From Phycisphaerae bacterium (GTDB taxonomy: Bacteria > Planctomycetota > Phycisphaerae > Phycisphaerales > SM1A02), in assembly GCA_016873315.1 (NCBI GenBank), contig VGXL01000011.1:1-37319 (forward strand): DNA of 37,319 nucleotides. The letters are read 5' to 3'. A program made the position numbers and the translations under genes. The notes beneath the pieces were generated by a model. That model saw only the letters and a program-made list of their open reading frames with translations, did no database searches and was not told the DNA's origin. Numbering within the stretch: position 1 is the first letter of the stretch; each line of letters opens with the position of its first letter. Positions 7,822-15,409 of this stretch are shown one piece after another.

Positions 7822-9579
7822 ATGGTCCGCAACAATCCCACCCCTCACGCTGCAGCGCCGCATGTCGACGCCGCGCCCACATCGCTCGGCCAAATCCTGA
7901 TCGACTGGGGCGACCTGACACCGTCGCAGTTGCGCGAGGCCCTTGCCATCCAATCGTCGAGCACATGCCGCCTGATGCTGGGCGAAGTCATCGTGCAGCA
8001 AGGTTGGATCACCAACGAGCGATTGTTGCAGGCGGTGGCCACGGCGCGTGGCCTGCCCTTCATCGAGGACTTGTCCTCTGCCTGCGAACCCGGCGCGCGT
8101 GCGCTCATTCCGCCTGATCTGCGTGAACGGCACACCGTGATCCCGGTCCGTCTCGATGGCGGAGAGCTCATCGTCGCCACGGCTGAGCCCGAAGACTTCT
8201 TCGTGCTCGAGGACCTGACGAGGACGAGCGGCTTCCGCGTGCGATTCGTCGTTGCAACGGCCGAGTCGATCCGCGCCGCGCTCGCGGGTGGCGGCATCGA
8301 CGAGCCCGAGCCCTCGCGCTCGAACGAGCAAGCCGAAGAGATCTTCGCCGAAGTCGACGAGGCCCAGTTCACCGTTGCGGAGAACGAGGCCGCCGAACTC
8401 GCGGCCGAGGACGCCACCGGCACGAGCGGTCCAGTCGTCAAGCTCGTGAACTTCATCATTGCCGGAGCCGTCGCCGACGGTGCGAGCGACATCCACATCG
8501 AACCCGACGATGGCTCGCTGCGGATTCGTTACCGCATCGACGGCGTGCTCTCGATCAAGACCAACGTCCCCTGGCGCATGCACGCCGCGATCGCGAGCCG
8601 CGTCAAGATCATGGCGCGACTGGACATCAGCGAGCGCCGCGTTCCGCAGGACGGCGAGATCGCCATCAAGGTCAACGGCAAGCCCATCGATCTTCGCGTC
8701 AGCACGCTGCCGGGCAAGTTCGGCGAGAAGATCGTCATGCGCGTGATCGACACGAGTTACGCCAAGCTCGGCCTTGAGAAGCTCGGCTTCCGCCCGGCCA
8801 TGCTCGAGCGCTTCCGTTCGGTCATCGACGAACCCCACGGCGTCGTGCTCGTCACTGGTCCGACCGGAAGCGGCAAGAGCACCACGCTCTACTCCGTGCT
8901 GCAACAGTTCGACACCACCGAACTGAACCTGAGCACCGTCGAGGATCCAGTCGAAAGCAACCTTGCGGGCGTGCATCAGGCGCAAGTGAATGTGAAGGCT
9001 GGCCTGACCTTCGCTGGCGCACTGCGCGCCCTGCTGCGCCAGGACCCTGACATCATCATGGTTGGCGAAATCCGCGACAGTGAAACCGCGCAGATCGCCG
9101 TCCAGGCCGCGCTCACCGGCCACATGGTCTTCAGCACGCTGCACACCAACGATGCCCCCAGCGCGGTGACCCGCTTGCAGAATCTTGGCGTCGAGCCATT
9201 CCTCGTCGCCGCTTCGCTGCGTGGCGTGCTCGCCCAACGCTTGGTGCGCCGCATCTGCAAGCACTGCAAGACCGAGTATGAGCCCGACGCCTCGGAACGC
9301 GCAGCGATGGGTGAGTTCGGCGTCCACGCTGAGCGGCTCTGGAAGGGTGCCGGATGTCGTGCCTGTCATGACCGCGGCCTCAGCGGCCGGCTCGGCTTGT
9401 ACGAACTGCTCGTCCCCGACACGGATGTGCTCGAGGCGATCTCTGCACGAACGGAACCTGCCGCGCTCAAGCGAATGCTGCGCGACAAGGGATTCGAGAC
9501 CCTGTGGGTCGACGGAATGCGCAAAGTGATCGACGGTCTGACCACCACGGAGGAGGTGCACGGTGCCTGCCGCCATTGA
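7822..9579 (+). CDS. Type IV pilus assembly/type II secretion ATPase (PilB/GspE)
   Basis: A 585-residue cytoplasmic hexameric ATPase that powers pilus or pseudopilus assembly. The N-terminal MshEN/T2SSE_N-type domain (about 20-155) begins LGQILIDWGDLTPSQLREAL. The ATPase core carries Walker A GPTGSGKST at about 346-354, an Asp box, Walker B DPDIIMVGEIRD and the His box LTGHMVFSTLHTNDA. A C-terminal zinc module with two CxxC pairs (CKHC and CRAC) is present, as in GspE and PilB and unlike PilT. The ATG has GGGAGG upstream. It overlaps the gspF/pilC gene by 17 nt. No PilT-type retraction ATPase is visible in the window. Confidence 0.93.
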   Translation: MVRNNPTPHAAAPHVDAAPTSLGQILIDWGDLTPSQLREALAIQSSSTCRLMLGEVIVQQGWITNERLLQAVATARGLPFIEDLSSACEPGARALIPPDLRERHTVIPVRLDGGELIVATAEPEDFFVLEDLTRTSGFRVRFVVATAESIRAALAGGGIDEPEPSRSNEQAEEIFAEVDEAQFTVAENEAAELAAEDATGTSGPVVKLVNFIIAGAVADGASDIHIEPDDGSLRIRYRIDGVLSIKTNVPWRMHAAIASRVKIMARLDISERRVPQDGEIAIKVNGKPIDLRVSTLPGKFGEKIVMRVIDTSYAKLGLEKLGFRPAMLERFRSVIDEPHGVVLVTGPTGSGKSTTLYSVLQQFDTTELNLSTVEDPVESNLAGVHQAQVNVKAGLTFAGALRALLRQDPDIIMVGEIRDSETAQIAVQAALTGHMVFSTLHTNDAPSAVTRLQNLGVEPFLVAASLRGVLAQRLVRRICKHCKTEYEPDASERAAMGEFGVHAERLWKGAGCRACHDRGLSGRLGLYELLVPDTDVLEAISARTEPAALKRMLRDKGFETLWVDGMRKVIDGLTTTEEVHGACRH

Positions 9580-10840
9580 TGCCAGCCTGATTGGTGCGGT
9601 CGACGCACCTGCCCCACGCAAGTTCGCCTACCGCGCCCGGCGCGGCAGCGGCGAGCTCGTGCGTGGCGTGCTCGAAGCTCCTACTCACGAGGCCGCCGTC
9701 CGCCAACTTCGTCGCGATGGACTGATCGTCCTGAGCATTGAGTTGGGCGACCTTGCGGCAGCCATCGGTCAGAAGGGTGCAATCTCGCGCAACCGTCTGA
9801 GCGCGCGCTTCAGCAACGACGATGTCATCGCGCTCTGCCAGCAACTTGCGGTCATGATGAAGACCGGCGTGCCACTGGCCGAGGCGCTCGAAACCTTCAG
9901 CGAACAAGCGGCGCGCGCCGAGGTCGCCACGGTGGTCCGCTCCATCAAGGACGACATCTGTGAGGGCGAGGAGTTCAGCGCAGCGCTCGCGAAGTGGCCG
10001 CGCGTCTTCCCTGCGATCCTCGTCAGCCTGATGCAGGCTGCCGAGGCCAGCGGCACGATGGACGAAATGCTCTCGCGAGTCGCGAAGGACCTGCTCAAGG
10101 CGCGCAAGACCGCCAAGCAGGTCAAGGGCGCCATGGTGTACCCAGGCATCATGCTCGCGGTGGCGATCACCGCAGTCACGGTCATCATGATCTTTGTGCT
10201 GCCGACCTTCGCACCGCTCTTCAAGGCGCAAGGCGATCGGCTCCCGGTGCTGACCAAGTGGTTGATGGCCACCAGCGCATTCCTCAAGGGATGGTGGCAT
10301 CTGTACCTGCCGGCCGTTGGCGCGTTCTGCTTTGCCGTCACGGTCGCAGCGCGCACCGCGCGTGGCAAACTCGCGATCGACTGGGCAAAGCTCAACATGC
10401 CGATCATCTCCCCGATGTTCCGTCAGCTTTATGTGGCCCGCATGACGAACACGATGGGCACGCTGCTCGCCGCTGGCGTTCCGCTGCTCGAGGTCATTCG
10501 CATCACAAAGGCCGTCACGGCCAACACCTACTGGGATCGCATGTGGGATGACCTGCGCGAGCGCGTCAACCACGGACAAGAAATGAGCCCGACGCTCCTG
10601 CAGGCGGAGTTCATCCCCCGCAACATCAGCGCGATGTTCAATGCAGGTGAGCGTGCGGGACGGCTGCCCGAAGTCCTCGATCGCATCGCCGCCTTCGCCG
10701 AGGAAGAACTCGATTCGGCGATCAAGACGCTGACTGGCATGATCGAACCCATGATGATCATCTTCATGGGCGTGGTCGTCGGCGGCATCGCTGCGAGCAT
10801 CCTGCTGCCGATCTTCCGCCTGAGTCAGTCCGTGCACTGA
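9563..10840 (+). CDS. Inner-membrane platform protein (PilC/GspF)
   Basis: A 425-residue polytopic platform protein at the base of the pilus/secretion machine. The start is GTG at 9563 with AGGAGG 6 nt upstream, inside the end of the ATPase gene. The N-terminal part (KFAYRARRGSGELVRGVLEA) and two T2SSF repeats are evident. The first contains LCQQLAVMMKTGVPLAEALE with a helix pair at about 190-250; the second contains YVARMTNTMGTLLAAGVPLL with a final helix IEPMMIIFMGVVVGGIAASI. It is the last gene of the rightward pilus operon. The 47-nt convergent gap to the kinase stop (10841-10887) holds only a weak dyad (CGTCG-GCG-CGACG, 10858-10870). Confidence 0.93.
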   Translation: MPAAIDASLIGAVDAPAPRKFAYRARRGSGELVRGVLEAPTHEAAVRQLRRDGLIVLSIELGDLAAAIGQKGAISRNRLSARFSNDDVIALCQQLAVMMKTGVPLAEALETFSEQAARAEVATVVRSIKDDICEGEEFSAALAKWPRVFPAILVSLMQAAEASGTMDEMLSRVAKDLLKARKTAKQVKGAMVYPGIMLAVAITAVTVIMIFVLPTFAPLFKAQGDRLPVLTKWLMATSAFLKGWWHLYLPAVGAFCFAVTVAARTARGKLAIDWAKLNMPIISPMFRQLYVARMTNTMGTLLAAGVPLLEVIRITKAVTANTYWDRMWDDLRERVNHGQEMSPTLLQAEFIPRNISAMFNAGERAGRLPEVLDRIAAFAEEELDSAIKTLTGMIEPMMIIFMGVVVGGIAASILLPIFRLSQSVH

Positions 10841-10887
10841 GTGCGTACGCGCGTGGGCGTCGGCGCGACGGGCGTTGAAGTCCTCGA

Positions 10888-12186
10888 TCAGCGACCGAGG
10901 ACGCGCGAAGCCAGTCCGCGCACATCGACCACGCCGAACACATCGAGTGCCGCCAGAAGGAGCGCCATCGCGAGGAGCGCAATCACGACGCCCATGACGC
11001 GCGACGATCCACGCGCACGGGCGGATGTGGATGTGGCCCCAGTCGTGCGTGCTGCACTCCGCGGAGTCGCCGGTCCGATCGACGACCGGAGTTCCCCGGA
11101 GTCAGTCCGCTGCGGGCTCACGGAAACAGGCTTCGGCGCAAGCAGATCTCGCAGCGCCGTGGCGAGCGCGCCGGCGTCCGCGTGACGCGCACCAGGGTCC
11201 TTCGCCAAGCACTGCGCCACAGCGTCGACCAGAGCATCAGGTGCCTGGGGAAGCGCTTCACGCAGATCGGGCACCTTGCCCTTCGAGACGGTTTGGATCG
11301 CCTCGGCCACAGGAACGCCTCGCACATCGTAGGGATAGGTCTCGGTCAGCAACTCGAAGAGGATCATGCCGAGCGCGTAGACATCCGTGCGTGCATCGAT
11401 CCGATCGCGCTGCCCCAGGCACTGCTCGGGACTCATGTACTGAAGCGTGCCCACCAGCTGGCCGGTTTCGGTCCGCACACCAAAGCGCGACGAATCCTCC
11501 TGCGCGGCGCGCGCAATGCCGAAGTCGATCACCTTCACCTGCGCGCGGCCATCGACAAGAATGTTGCCTGGCTTCAGGTCGCGGTGCACGATGCCCTGCG
11601 CATGCGCATGCGAAATCGCATCGCACACTCGCACGAAAAGCTCCAGCCGACCCCGCAAGGGCAGCGACTGCCGCGCCGCCCAATCCGTCAAGTCCAGACC
11701 GTCGTCGATGAACTCCATCGCGAACCATGGGAAGGTCGACTGGCCGTCGTCATGAAACCCACTGGCATGCAGCCGTGCAATGCCCGGATGGTCGAGCTTG
11801 GCAAGGATCGCCGACTCCTGCTGAAACCTGCCCATCGCCACATCCGTCATGCCGCCACGAGAGAGCACCTTCACGGCAGCGCGTGAGGGCTGCCCTTCGC
11901 GCGTGCCCACATACACGCGGCCCATCCCTCCAGAACCGATCAGCCGCTCGATGCGAAACCCACCGAGTTCCATGCCGAGCATTGGGTCCGCGGCCGTTGG
12001 CCGTCGCGGCACCGGAACAGCCCCTGACTCAGCGCTCGTGGGTTGCTGCGCAAGGATTCGCTTGGCTTCCTCGCGAATCAACTCATCATCTGTGCGTTCG
12101 CACAACCACTCATGGACATGCTGGACGCCGTCAGCGTGCGCCTGACGAGCGAACTCGCGCGCGAGCGATCGCTGCTCTGGTGTCAT
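10888..12186 (-). CDS. Membrane-anchored Ser/Thr protein kinase
   Basis: A 432-residue Hanks-type kinase with an N-terminal helical extension (about 1-70). The kinase domain (about 77-350) has the Gly-loop GSGGMG (84-89), the catalytic Lys in AVKV (K106), HRDLKPGN (201-208), DFG (221-223), SPE in place of APE (252-254) and DVYALGMILFELL. A Ser/Thr/Ala-rich linker leads to one transmembrane helix (about 397-418) and a tail of only 14 residues, so there is no external sensor domain. The ATG at 12186 is chosen because GAGGAGG lies upstream and it overlaps the histidine kinase stop (ATGA). Catalytic residues are intact. Context suggests it acts downstream of, or together with, the NO-sensing kinase; that link is inferred. 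Confidence 0.93.
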   Translation of the reverse strand: MTPEQRSLAREFARQAHADGVQHVHEWLCERTDDELIREEAKRILAQQPTSAESGAVPVPRRPTAADPMLGMELGGFRIERLIGSGGMGRVYVGTREGQPSRAAVKVLSRGGMTDVAMGRFQQESAILAKLDHPGIARLHASGFHDDGQSTFPWFAMEFIDDGLDLTDWAARQSLPLRGRLELFVRVCDAISHAHAQGIVHRDLKPGNILVDGRAQVKVIDFGIARAAQEDSSRFGVRTETGQLVGTLQYMSPEQCLGQRDRIDARTDVYALGMILFELLTETYPYDVRGVPVAEAIQTVSKGKVPDLREALPQAPDALVDAVAQCLAKDPGARHADAGALATALRDLLAPKPVSVSPQRTDSGELRSSIGPATPRSAARTTGATSTSARARGSSRVMGVVIALLAMALLLAALDVFGVVDVRGLASRVLGR

Positions 12187-13070
12187 GATGCCTCCTCGTG
12201 CGAAGGTCCCGCCACCGGAAGATCGACCGTGACGGTCGTTCCCTGTCCCACGGCGCTCTGCACATCGATCTTGCCACCGAGCATGAGCACGATCCTCCGC
12301 GTGATGCTCATGCCCAGACCGGTGCTCGCAAAGCGCATGCCCTCCTCGCGACACACTGGCTGGAACGGCTCAAACAGCCGATCGAGTTGGCTGCGATCCA
12401 TGCCTCGCCCGGTATCGACGACTTGGATCCGGTAGTCGAGCGATCCGAGTCTGGACGCCTTGACGGTGATGAGGCCGTCCACGGTGTACTTCGCAGAGTT
12501 CGACAGCAGGTTCAGCAGGACCTGCCGCAGCCTGACCGGATCGGAGATCACCGCGGTCAGGCCAGGCTCGACTTCCGCGCGCGTCTTCGAACGACGCTCC
12601 CTCACCATGGGCACGGCGATTGCGATCGATTCTTCGATGACGGCGGGCACCTCGACCGGCTGGAGCGAGAGTTCGAGTTTCCCCGACTCTGCCTTGCTGT
12701 AGTCGAGCACATTGTTGATCAGGGCGAGCAGCCCGTGCCCTGCCACCACAATCCGCCGGGCGTCCTTGGGGACCTGATCGCCGTGCGAATCCTCTGCAAT
12801 CATCTCGGCGTACCCAATGATCGCATTCAGCGGCGTCCGCAGCTCGTGGCTGAGGTCGGCCAGAAAGAGACCCTTCGCGGCGCTGTGATGTTCGGCACGC
12901 CGTCGCGCGGCTTCGAGGTCGATCACCGCACTCTGCAGCTGATTGAGGGTGGCGAACAGATCGCGCGACTTGCTCTCAAGCAGTGCTTCCGCCTGCTCAC
13001 GCGCTGCTCGCTCGCGCGCCAGGATGCGGCGCAGCAACTCGATGTCCTCGCCGCCCCCCACGCTCGTCAT
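12183..13070 (-). CDS. Soluble histidine kinase, H-NOX-associated type
   Basis: A 295-residue cytoplasmic sensor kinase without membrane segments. A coiled coil (about 8-65, LLRRILARERAAREQAEALL) leads to HisKA with the phospho-accepting His75 in LSHELRTPLNAI. HATPase_c follows with N-box LNLLSNSAKYT (187-197), G1 box DTGRGMD (219-225), an F-box-like LFEPFQP and G2 box STGLGMSI. The long Arg/Glu-rich coiled coil before HisKA is characteristic of kinases encoded with H-NOX proteins. The ATG at 13070 overlaps the H-NOX stop (ATGA) and has GAGGCGG upstream. No receiver domain is fused and no response regulator gene is adjacent. Confidence 0.92.
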   Translation of the reverse strand: MTSVGGGEDIELLRRILARERAAREQAEALLESKSRDLFATLNQLQSAVIDLEAARRRAEHHSAAKGLFLADLSHELRTPLNAIIGYAEMIAEDSHGDQVPKDARRIVVAGHGLLALINNVLDYSKAESGKLELSLQPVEVPAVIEESIAIAVPMVRERRSKTRAEVEPGLTAVISDPVRLRQVLLNLLSNSAKYTVDGLITVKASRLGSLDYRIQVVDTGRGMDRSQLDRLFEPFQPVCREEGMRFASTGLGMSITRRIVLMLGGKIDVQSAVGQGTTVTVDLPVAGPSHEEAS

Positions 13071-13606
13071 GCCCGCCTCAGTTCGAAGATCGCCTCTCGG
13101 GCCAGCTCGCCGCCGAGTGGACGGCGCACGAGTGAACATCGCCCACCCCAGTGCGCGATCGCTCCCCGAAGCAGCCCCTCCGCCAGCGAGGCGAACGGGC
13201 GCTGCGATCGATACTCCATCACGAAGGTGTCACCCTCCCACCGCGTGTCGAATGTCGGCACTTCAGCTTTCGGGTTGAGCTTGCGGACCTCGACATGAAC
13301 CACTCCATCTAGGCTCTCGAGGAACGGGAACACATCGGCATGCCCTGCCACGGCGAAGGGAAACCGCTGCGCGAGCACGCCGAACAGGTGCTGACCGAAG
13401 GTCCTCAGCAGCTCATCGGGCGACACGCCGGTCTTCCGGGACAGCGCCATCAGCAGGGCGATGGCTTCCTCGTGCGGGTAGGTCCCGACCGTCGTGTAGG
13501 CCCCGCCAGAGGGCACCTTGGTCTCGGTGATCAGGACATCCCAGGTGGCCGCGCCGTAGCGCGTCGTCACCAGTTCGCCGAATTCCCGAAAGACAATGCC
13601 CTTCAT
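13067..13606 (-). CDS. H-NOX haem/nitric oxide sensor protein
   Basis: A 179-residue stand-alone haem-nitric oxide binding (HNOB) protein. The start MKGIVFREFGELV matches the family N-terminus, so the ATG at 13606 is chosen although no clear Shine-Dalgarno precedes it. The predicted proximal haem ligand is His104 in LDGVVHVEVRKL. The haem-propionate motif YxSxR is Y132-R-S134-Q-R136. The position matching the distal Tyr140 of O2-binding H-NOX proteins is Leu141 here (gap-free alignment by eye), which predicts NO binding without stable O2 binding. In known systems NO-bound H-NOX inhibits or tunes the partner His kinase, which here is the next gene. Confidence 0.92.
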   Translation of the reverse strand: MKGIVFREFGELVTTRYGAATWDVLITETKVPSGGAYTTVGTYPHEEAIALLMALSRKTGVSPDELLRTFGQHLFGVLAQRFPFAVAGHADVFPFLESLDGVVHVEVRKLNPKAEVPTFDTRWEGDTFVMEYRSQRPFASLAEGLLRGAIAHWGGRCSLVRRPLGGELAREAIFELRRA

Positions 13607-13657
13607 GGTGCGATACACGATACGGGTACCCCGACGGGCGTGCCCAAGGGAACCGCC
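13607..13657. promoter_or_regulatory. Short divergent region between H-NOX operon and small membrane protein
   Basis: Only 51 nt separate the two divergent start codons, so promoters must overlap each other or the coding ends. A GGGTACCC palindrome lies at about 13624-13631. No clear -10/-35 pair was identified. Confidence 0.35.
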
Positions 13658-13963
13658 ATGAAGATTGTCCTCGTGTTGCTCACGCTCGCCACCGCGCTGC
13701 TCGCCGGCCAGATCGTCATGGCCGAACGGCTCTCCGATCCCAATGTGCTCGCCACGGTGAAGTGGGCGGCGTTCGGTCTGCTCGCCATAGGCGCCGTCGC
13801 CATGGCCAGAGATGGCTCCGCCGTCTGGTGCGGACTCTTGAGCGCGGTCGCCGTCCTGATCAATCCACTCTGGCCACCGGCGATTCCGGCGGAGTACGCC
13901 AATCATGTGCTTGCGGCGTCAGCCGCGATCACTGGCGCGACCGTGATTCGCAAGTGGCAGTGA
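13658..13963 (+). CDS. Small integral membrane protein (possibly DUF6804-like)
   Basis: A 101-residue hydrophobic protein with about four membrane segments: KIVLVLLTLATALLAGQIV, WAAFGLLAIGAVAMA, AVWCGLLSAVAVLINPLW and HVLAASAAITGATVI. The central LINPLWPP element recalls the small DUF6804 membrane family. The ATG at 13658 is preceded by AAGGGAA. Function is unknown. It diverges from the H-NOX operon, which may only reflect a shared control region. Confidence 0.7.
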   Translation: MKIVLVLLTLATALLAGQIVMAERLSDPNVLATVKWAAFGLLAIGAVAMARDGSAVWCGLLSAVAVLINPLWPPAIPAEYANHVLAASAAITGATVIRKWQ

Positions 13964-13965
13964 GC

Positions 13966-14021
13966 GTGAGCGTCTGACCGCGCGTGCAATCATCGGACGG
14001 CGCGTGTGAGCGTCTGACCGC
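13966..14021 (+). repeat. 16-bp direct repeat in a convergent gap
   Basis: GTGAGCGTCTGACCGC occurs at 13966-13981 and again at 14006-14021, exactly 40 bp apart. It lies just after the stop of the small membrane protein gene and before the convergent stop of the FG-GAP protein. It looks like a local duplication; no clear terminator hairpin was found in the gap. Confidence 0.65.
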
Positions 14022-14029
14022 CCGCCGAT

Positions 14030-15388
14030 TCAAGGGATCGTGAAGACCAACGCGCCGCCGGGCTCAATGCCATCGGTTTCGCTCTTCATGCGACCCACCG
14101 CAACGGTTCGCTCGCGCACCACCACGCCGACGCCGTAGCGACGATTCGCAACCGGGACGGACGGACGCAGGTCGTACCGCTCAGACCAACCGCCCGGCGC
14201 GGACACAAAGACCGTGACCGCCCCGACACGGTCCCCAGCTGCCTTCGCCGTCGTGTCGCCGACCGCAATGAAGCCATCTCCAAGGTCGAAGGATGTCCCG
14301 AACCCACCACCACTCGATGCGTTGCCCTTGAGCTCGCCCGACTGGACCCATGTCCCGCCGTCTTCATAGGTGAACATTCGAGCCACCGTCGACGGAATGT
14401 CCGTCGCACGAACGACCAAGAGATTGCCCCGCAGACCGAGTCGATTGCCGAAACCGCCCCACGCGCAATCCGCAGGCGGGGCGATCGACTGCCGCAGCGC
14501 CCACACACCGTTCGCACCACGACGGTAGATGTGCACGGCGCTCTCGCCGGACTCTTGCACCGGTTGCTTCGGGCTCGGCTGCCAGGCCTTTGGACTGGCG
14601 ATCGCGAGTTGGTCGCCCGACGCCGCGATGGCGCCACCAAACCAAATCGCCTTGAGCGCTGGATCGGGCGACAATGAACCCGCTCCCGTCCACGCGCCAT
14701 CCTTGAGGGTGAAGAGATAGACGCGAGGCGCATCAACGATCGCTCGCCCCTGCTCGCCGCGGAATCGCGTGTCGACGGCGCTGACCGCGAGGAACCCGTC
14801 CCCCAACGCCAACGCGCTGCCAAACGCTTGCTCCGCCCGCGTGACAGGCGGCATCAGTCGCTGGACTTGCTTCCACCCTGACGCAGATGGTTCACGCTTC
14901 CACACCACGACCTGTCCTGCGCGCCCTTGCAATTCGGAACTGGTGAAGAGCCACTCGTCGTTTCCAACGACCGATTGCAGCATCGTCTCCATGGATGTCG
15001 TATCGCTGATCCCAGCGAGTTCGCGCGTGCCGACCCAGGCCCCATCCGATTCGGAAAAGGTCGCGATCTGACCGTTGAAGCCGCCCGCGCGCACACGCTC
15101 AGGACCCGTCACGATCAGGCGGCTGCCAGCCCACCCGGTGACCGAACCGAATGTCGGCGAGACGGTGGGTTGCGATGCATCGAGCACCGCGCTCTCGCCG
15201 AGCACGATGAGCGGGGTCGGTGCGACCGGCTCGGGCGCGACCTGCGTTGCGGGACGATCGATGGCCTCTTGAGGAGACGCAACGGCTGGAGTTGGCGCGG
15301 GGGGCGCCTGCAACGCGACGCACGGAAAAACCAAACTCAATGCCACACTGCGGCAAGCATCGAACGAACACAGCGAAACATGGATCAT
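14030..15388 (-). CDS. Exported FG-GAP repeat (beta-propeller-like) protein
   Basis: A 452-residue protein with a short N-terminal hydrophobic segment (about 11-26, CRSVALSLVFPCVAL) that probably acts as a signal peptide. An Ala/Pro-rich linker (about 28-65) follows, then repeated FG-GAP-like units: FGSALALGDGFLAVSA, FGGAIAASGDQLAIAS, FGNRLGLRGNLLVVRA, FGTSFDLGDGFIAVGD and YGVGVVVRERTVAVGR. Such repeats build integrin-type beta-propellers. No enzymatic residues were recognised. The ATG at 15388 is the last in-frame Met before the hydrophobic segment. It lies 21 bp from the divergent start of the next gene, so an upstream start cannot be excluded. Confidence 0.8.
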   Translation of the reverse strand: MIHVSLCSFDACRSVALSLVFPCVALQAPPAPTPAVASPQEAIDRPATQVAPEPVAPTPLIVLGESAVLDASQPTVSPTFGSVTGWAGSRLIVTGPERVRAGGFNGQIATFSESDGAWVGTRELAGISDTTSMETMLQSVVGNDEWLFTSSELQGRAGQVVVWKREPSASGWKQVQRLMPPVTRAEQAFGSALALGDGFLAVSAVDTRFRGEQGRAIVDAPRVYLFTLKDGAWTGAGSLSPDPALKAIWFGGAIAASGDQLAIASPKAWQPSPKQPVQESGESAVHIYRRGANGVWALRQSIAPPADCAWGGFGNRLGLRGNLLVVRATDIPSTVARMFTYEDGGTWVQSGELKGNASSGGGFGTSFDLGDGFIAVGDTTAKAAGDRVGAVTVFVSAPGGWSERYDLRPSVPVANRRYGVGVVVRERTVAVGRMKSETDGIEPGGALVFTIP

Positions 15389-15391
15389 GGC

Positions 15392-15402
15392 CGTACTGTA
15401 CG
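15392..15402. promoter_or_regulatory. Palindrome in the 21-bp gap between divergent starts
   Basis: CGTAC-T-GTACG is a perfect interrupted palindrome in the middle of the very short space between two divergent ATG codons (15388 and 15410). It could be an operator shared by both genes. No promoter elements were recognised. Confidence 0.3.
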
Positions 15403-15409
15403 CCACGCC

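Noticed and set aside
7423..9621. 732-codon open frame antisense to the assembly ATPase
   Set aside because: It mirrors the clearly conserved ATPase frame in high-GC DNA, and its product is Arg/His/Asp-rich without recognisable domains.
10841..10887. Possible bidirectional terminator between the platform gene and the Ser/Thr kinase gene
   Set aside because: Only a 5-bp dyad (10858-10870) and no T-run were found, which is too weak to call.
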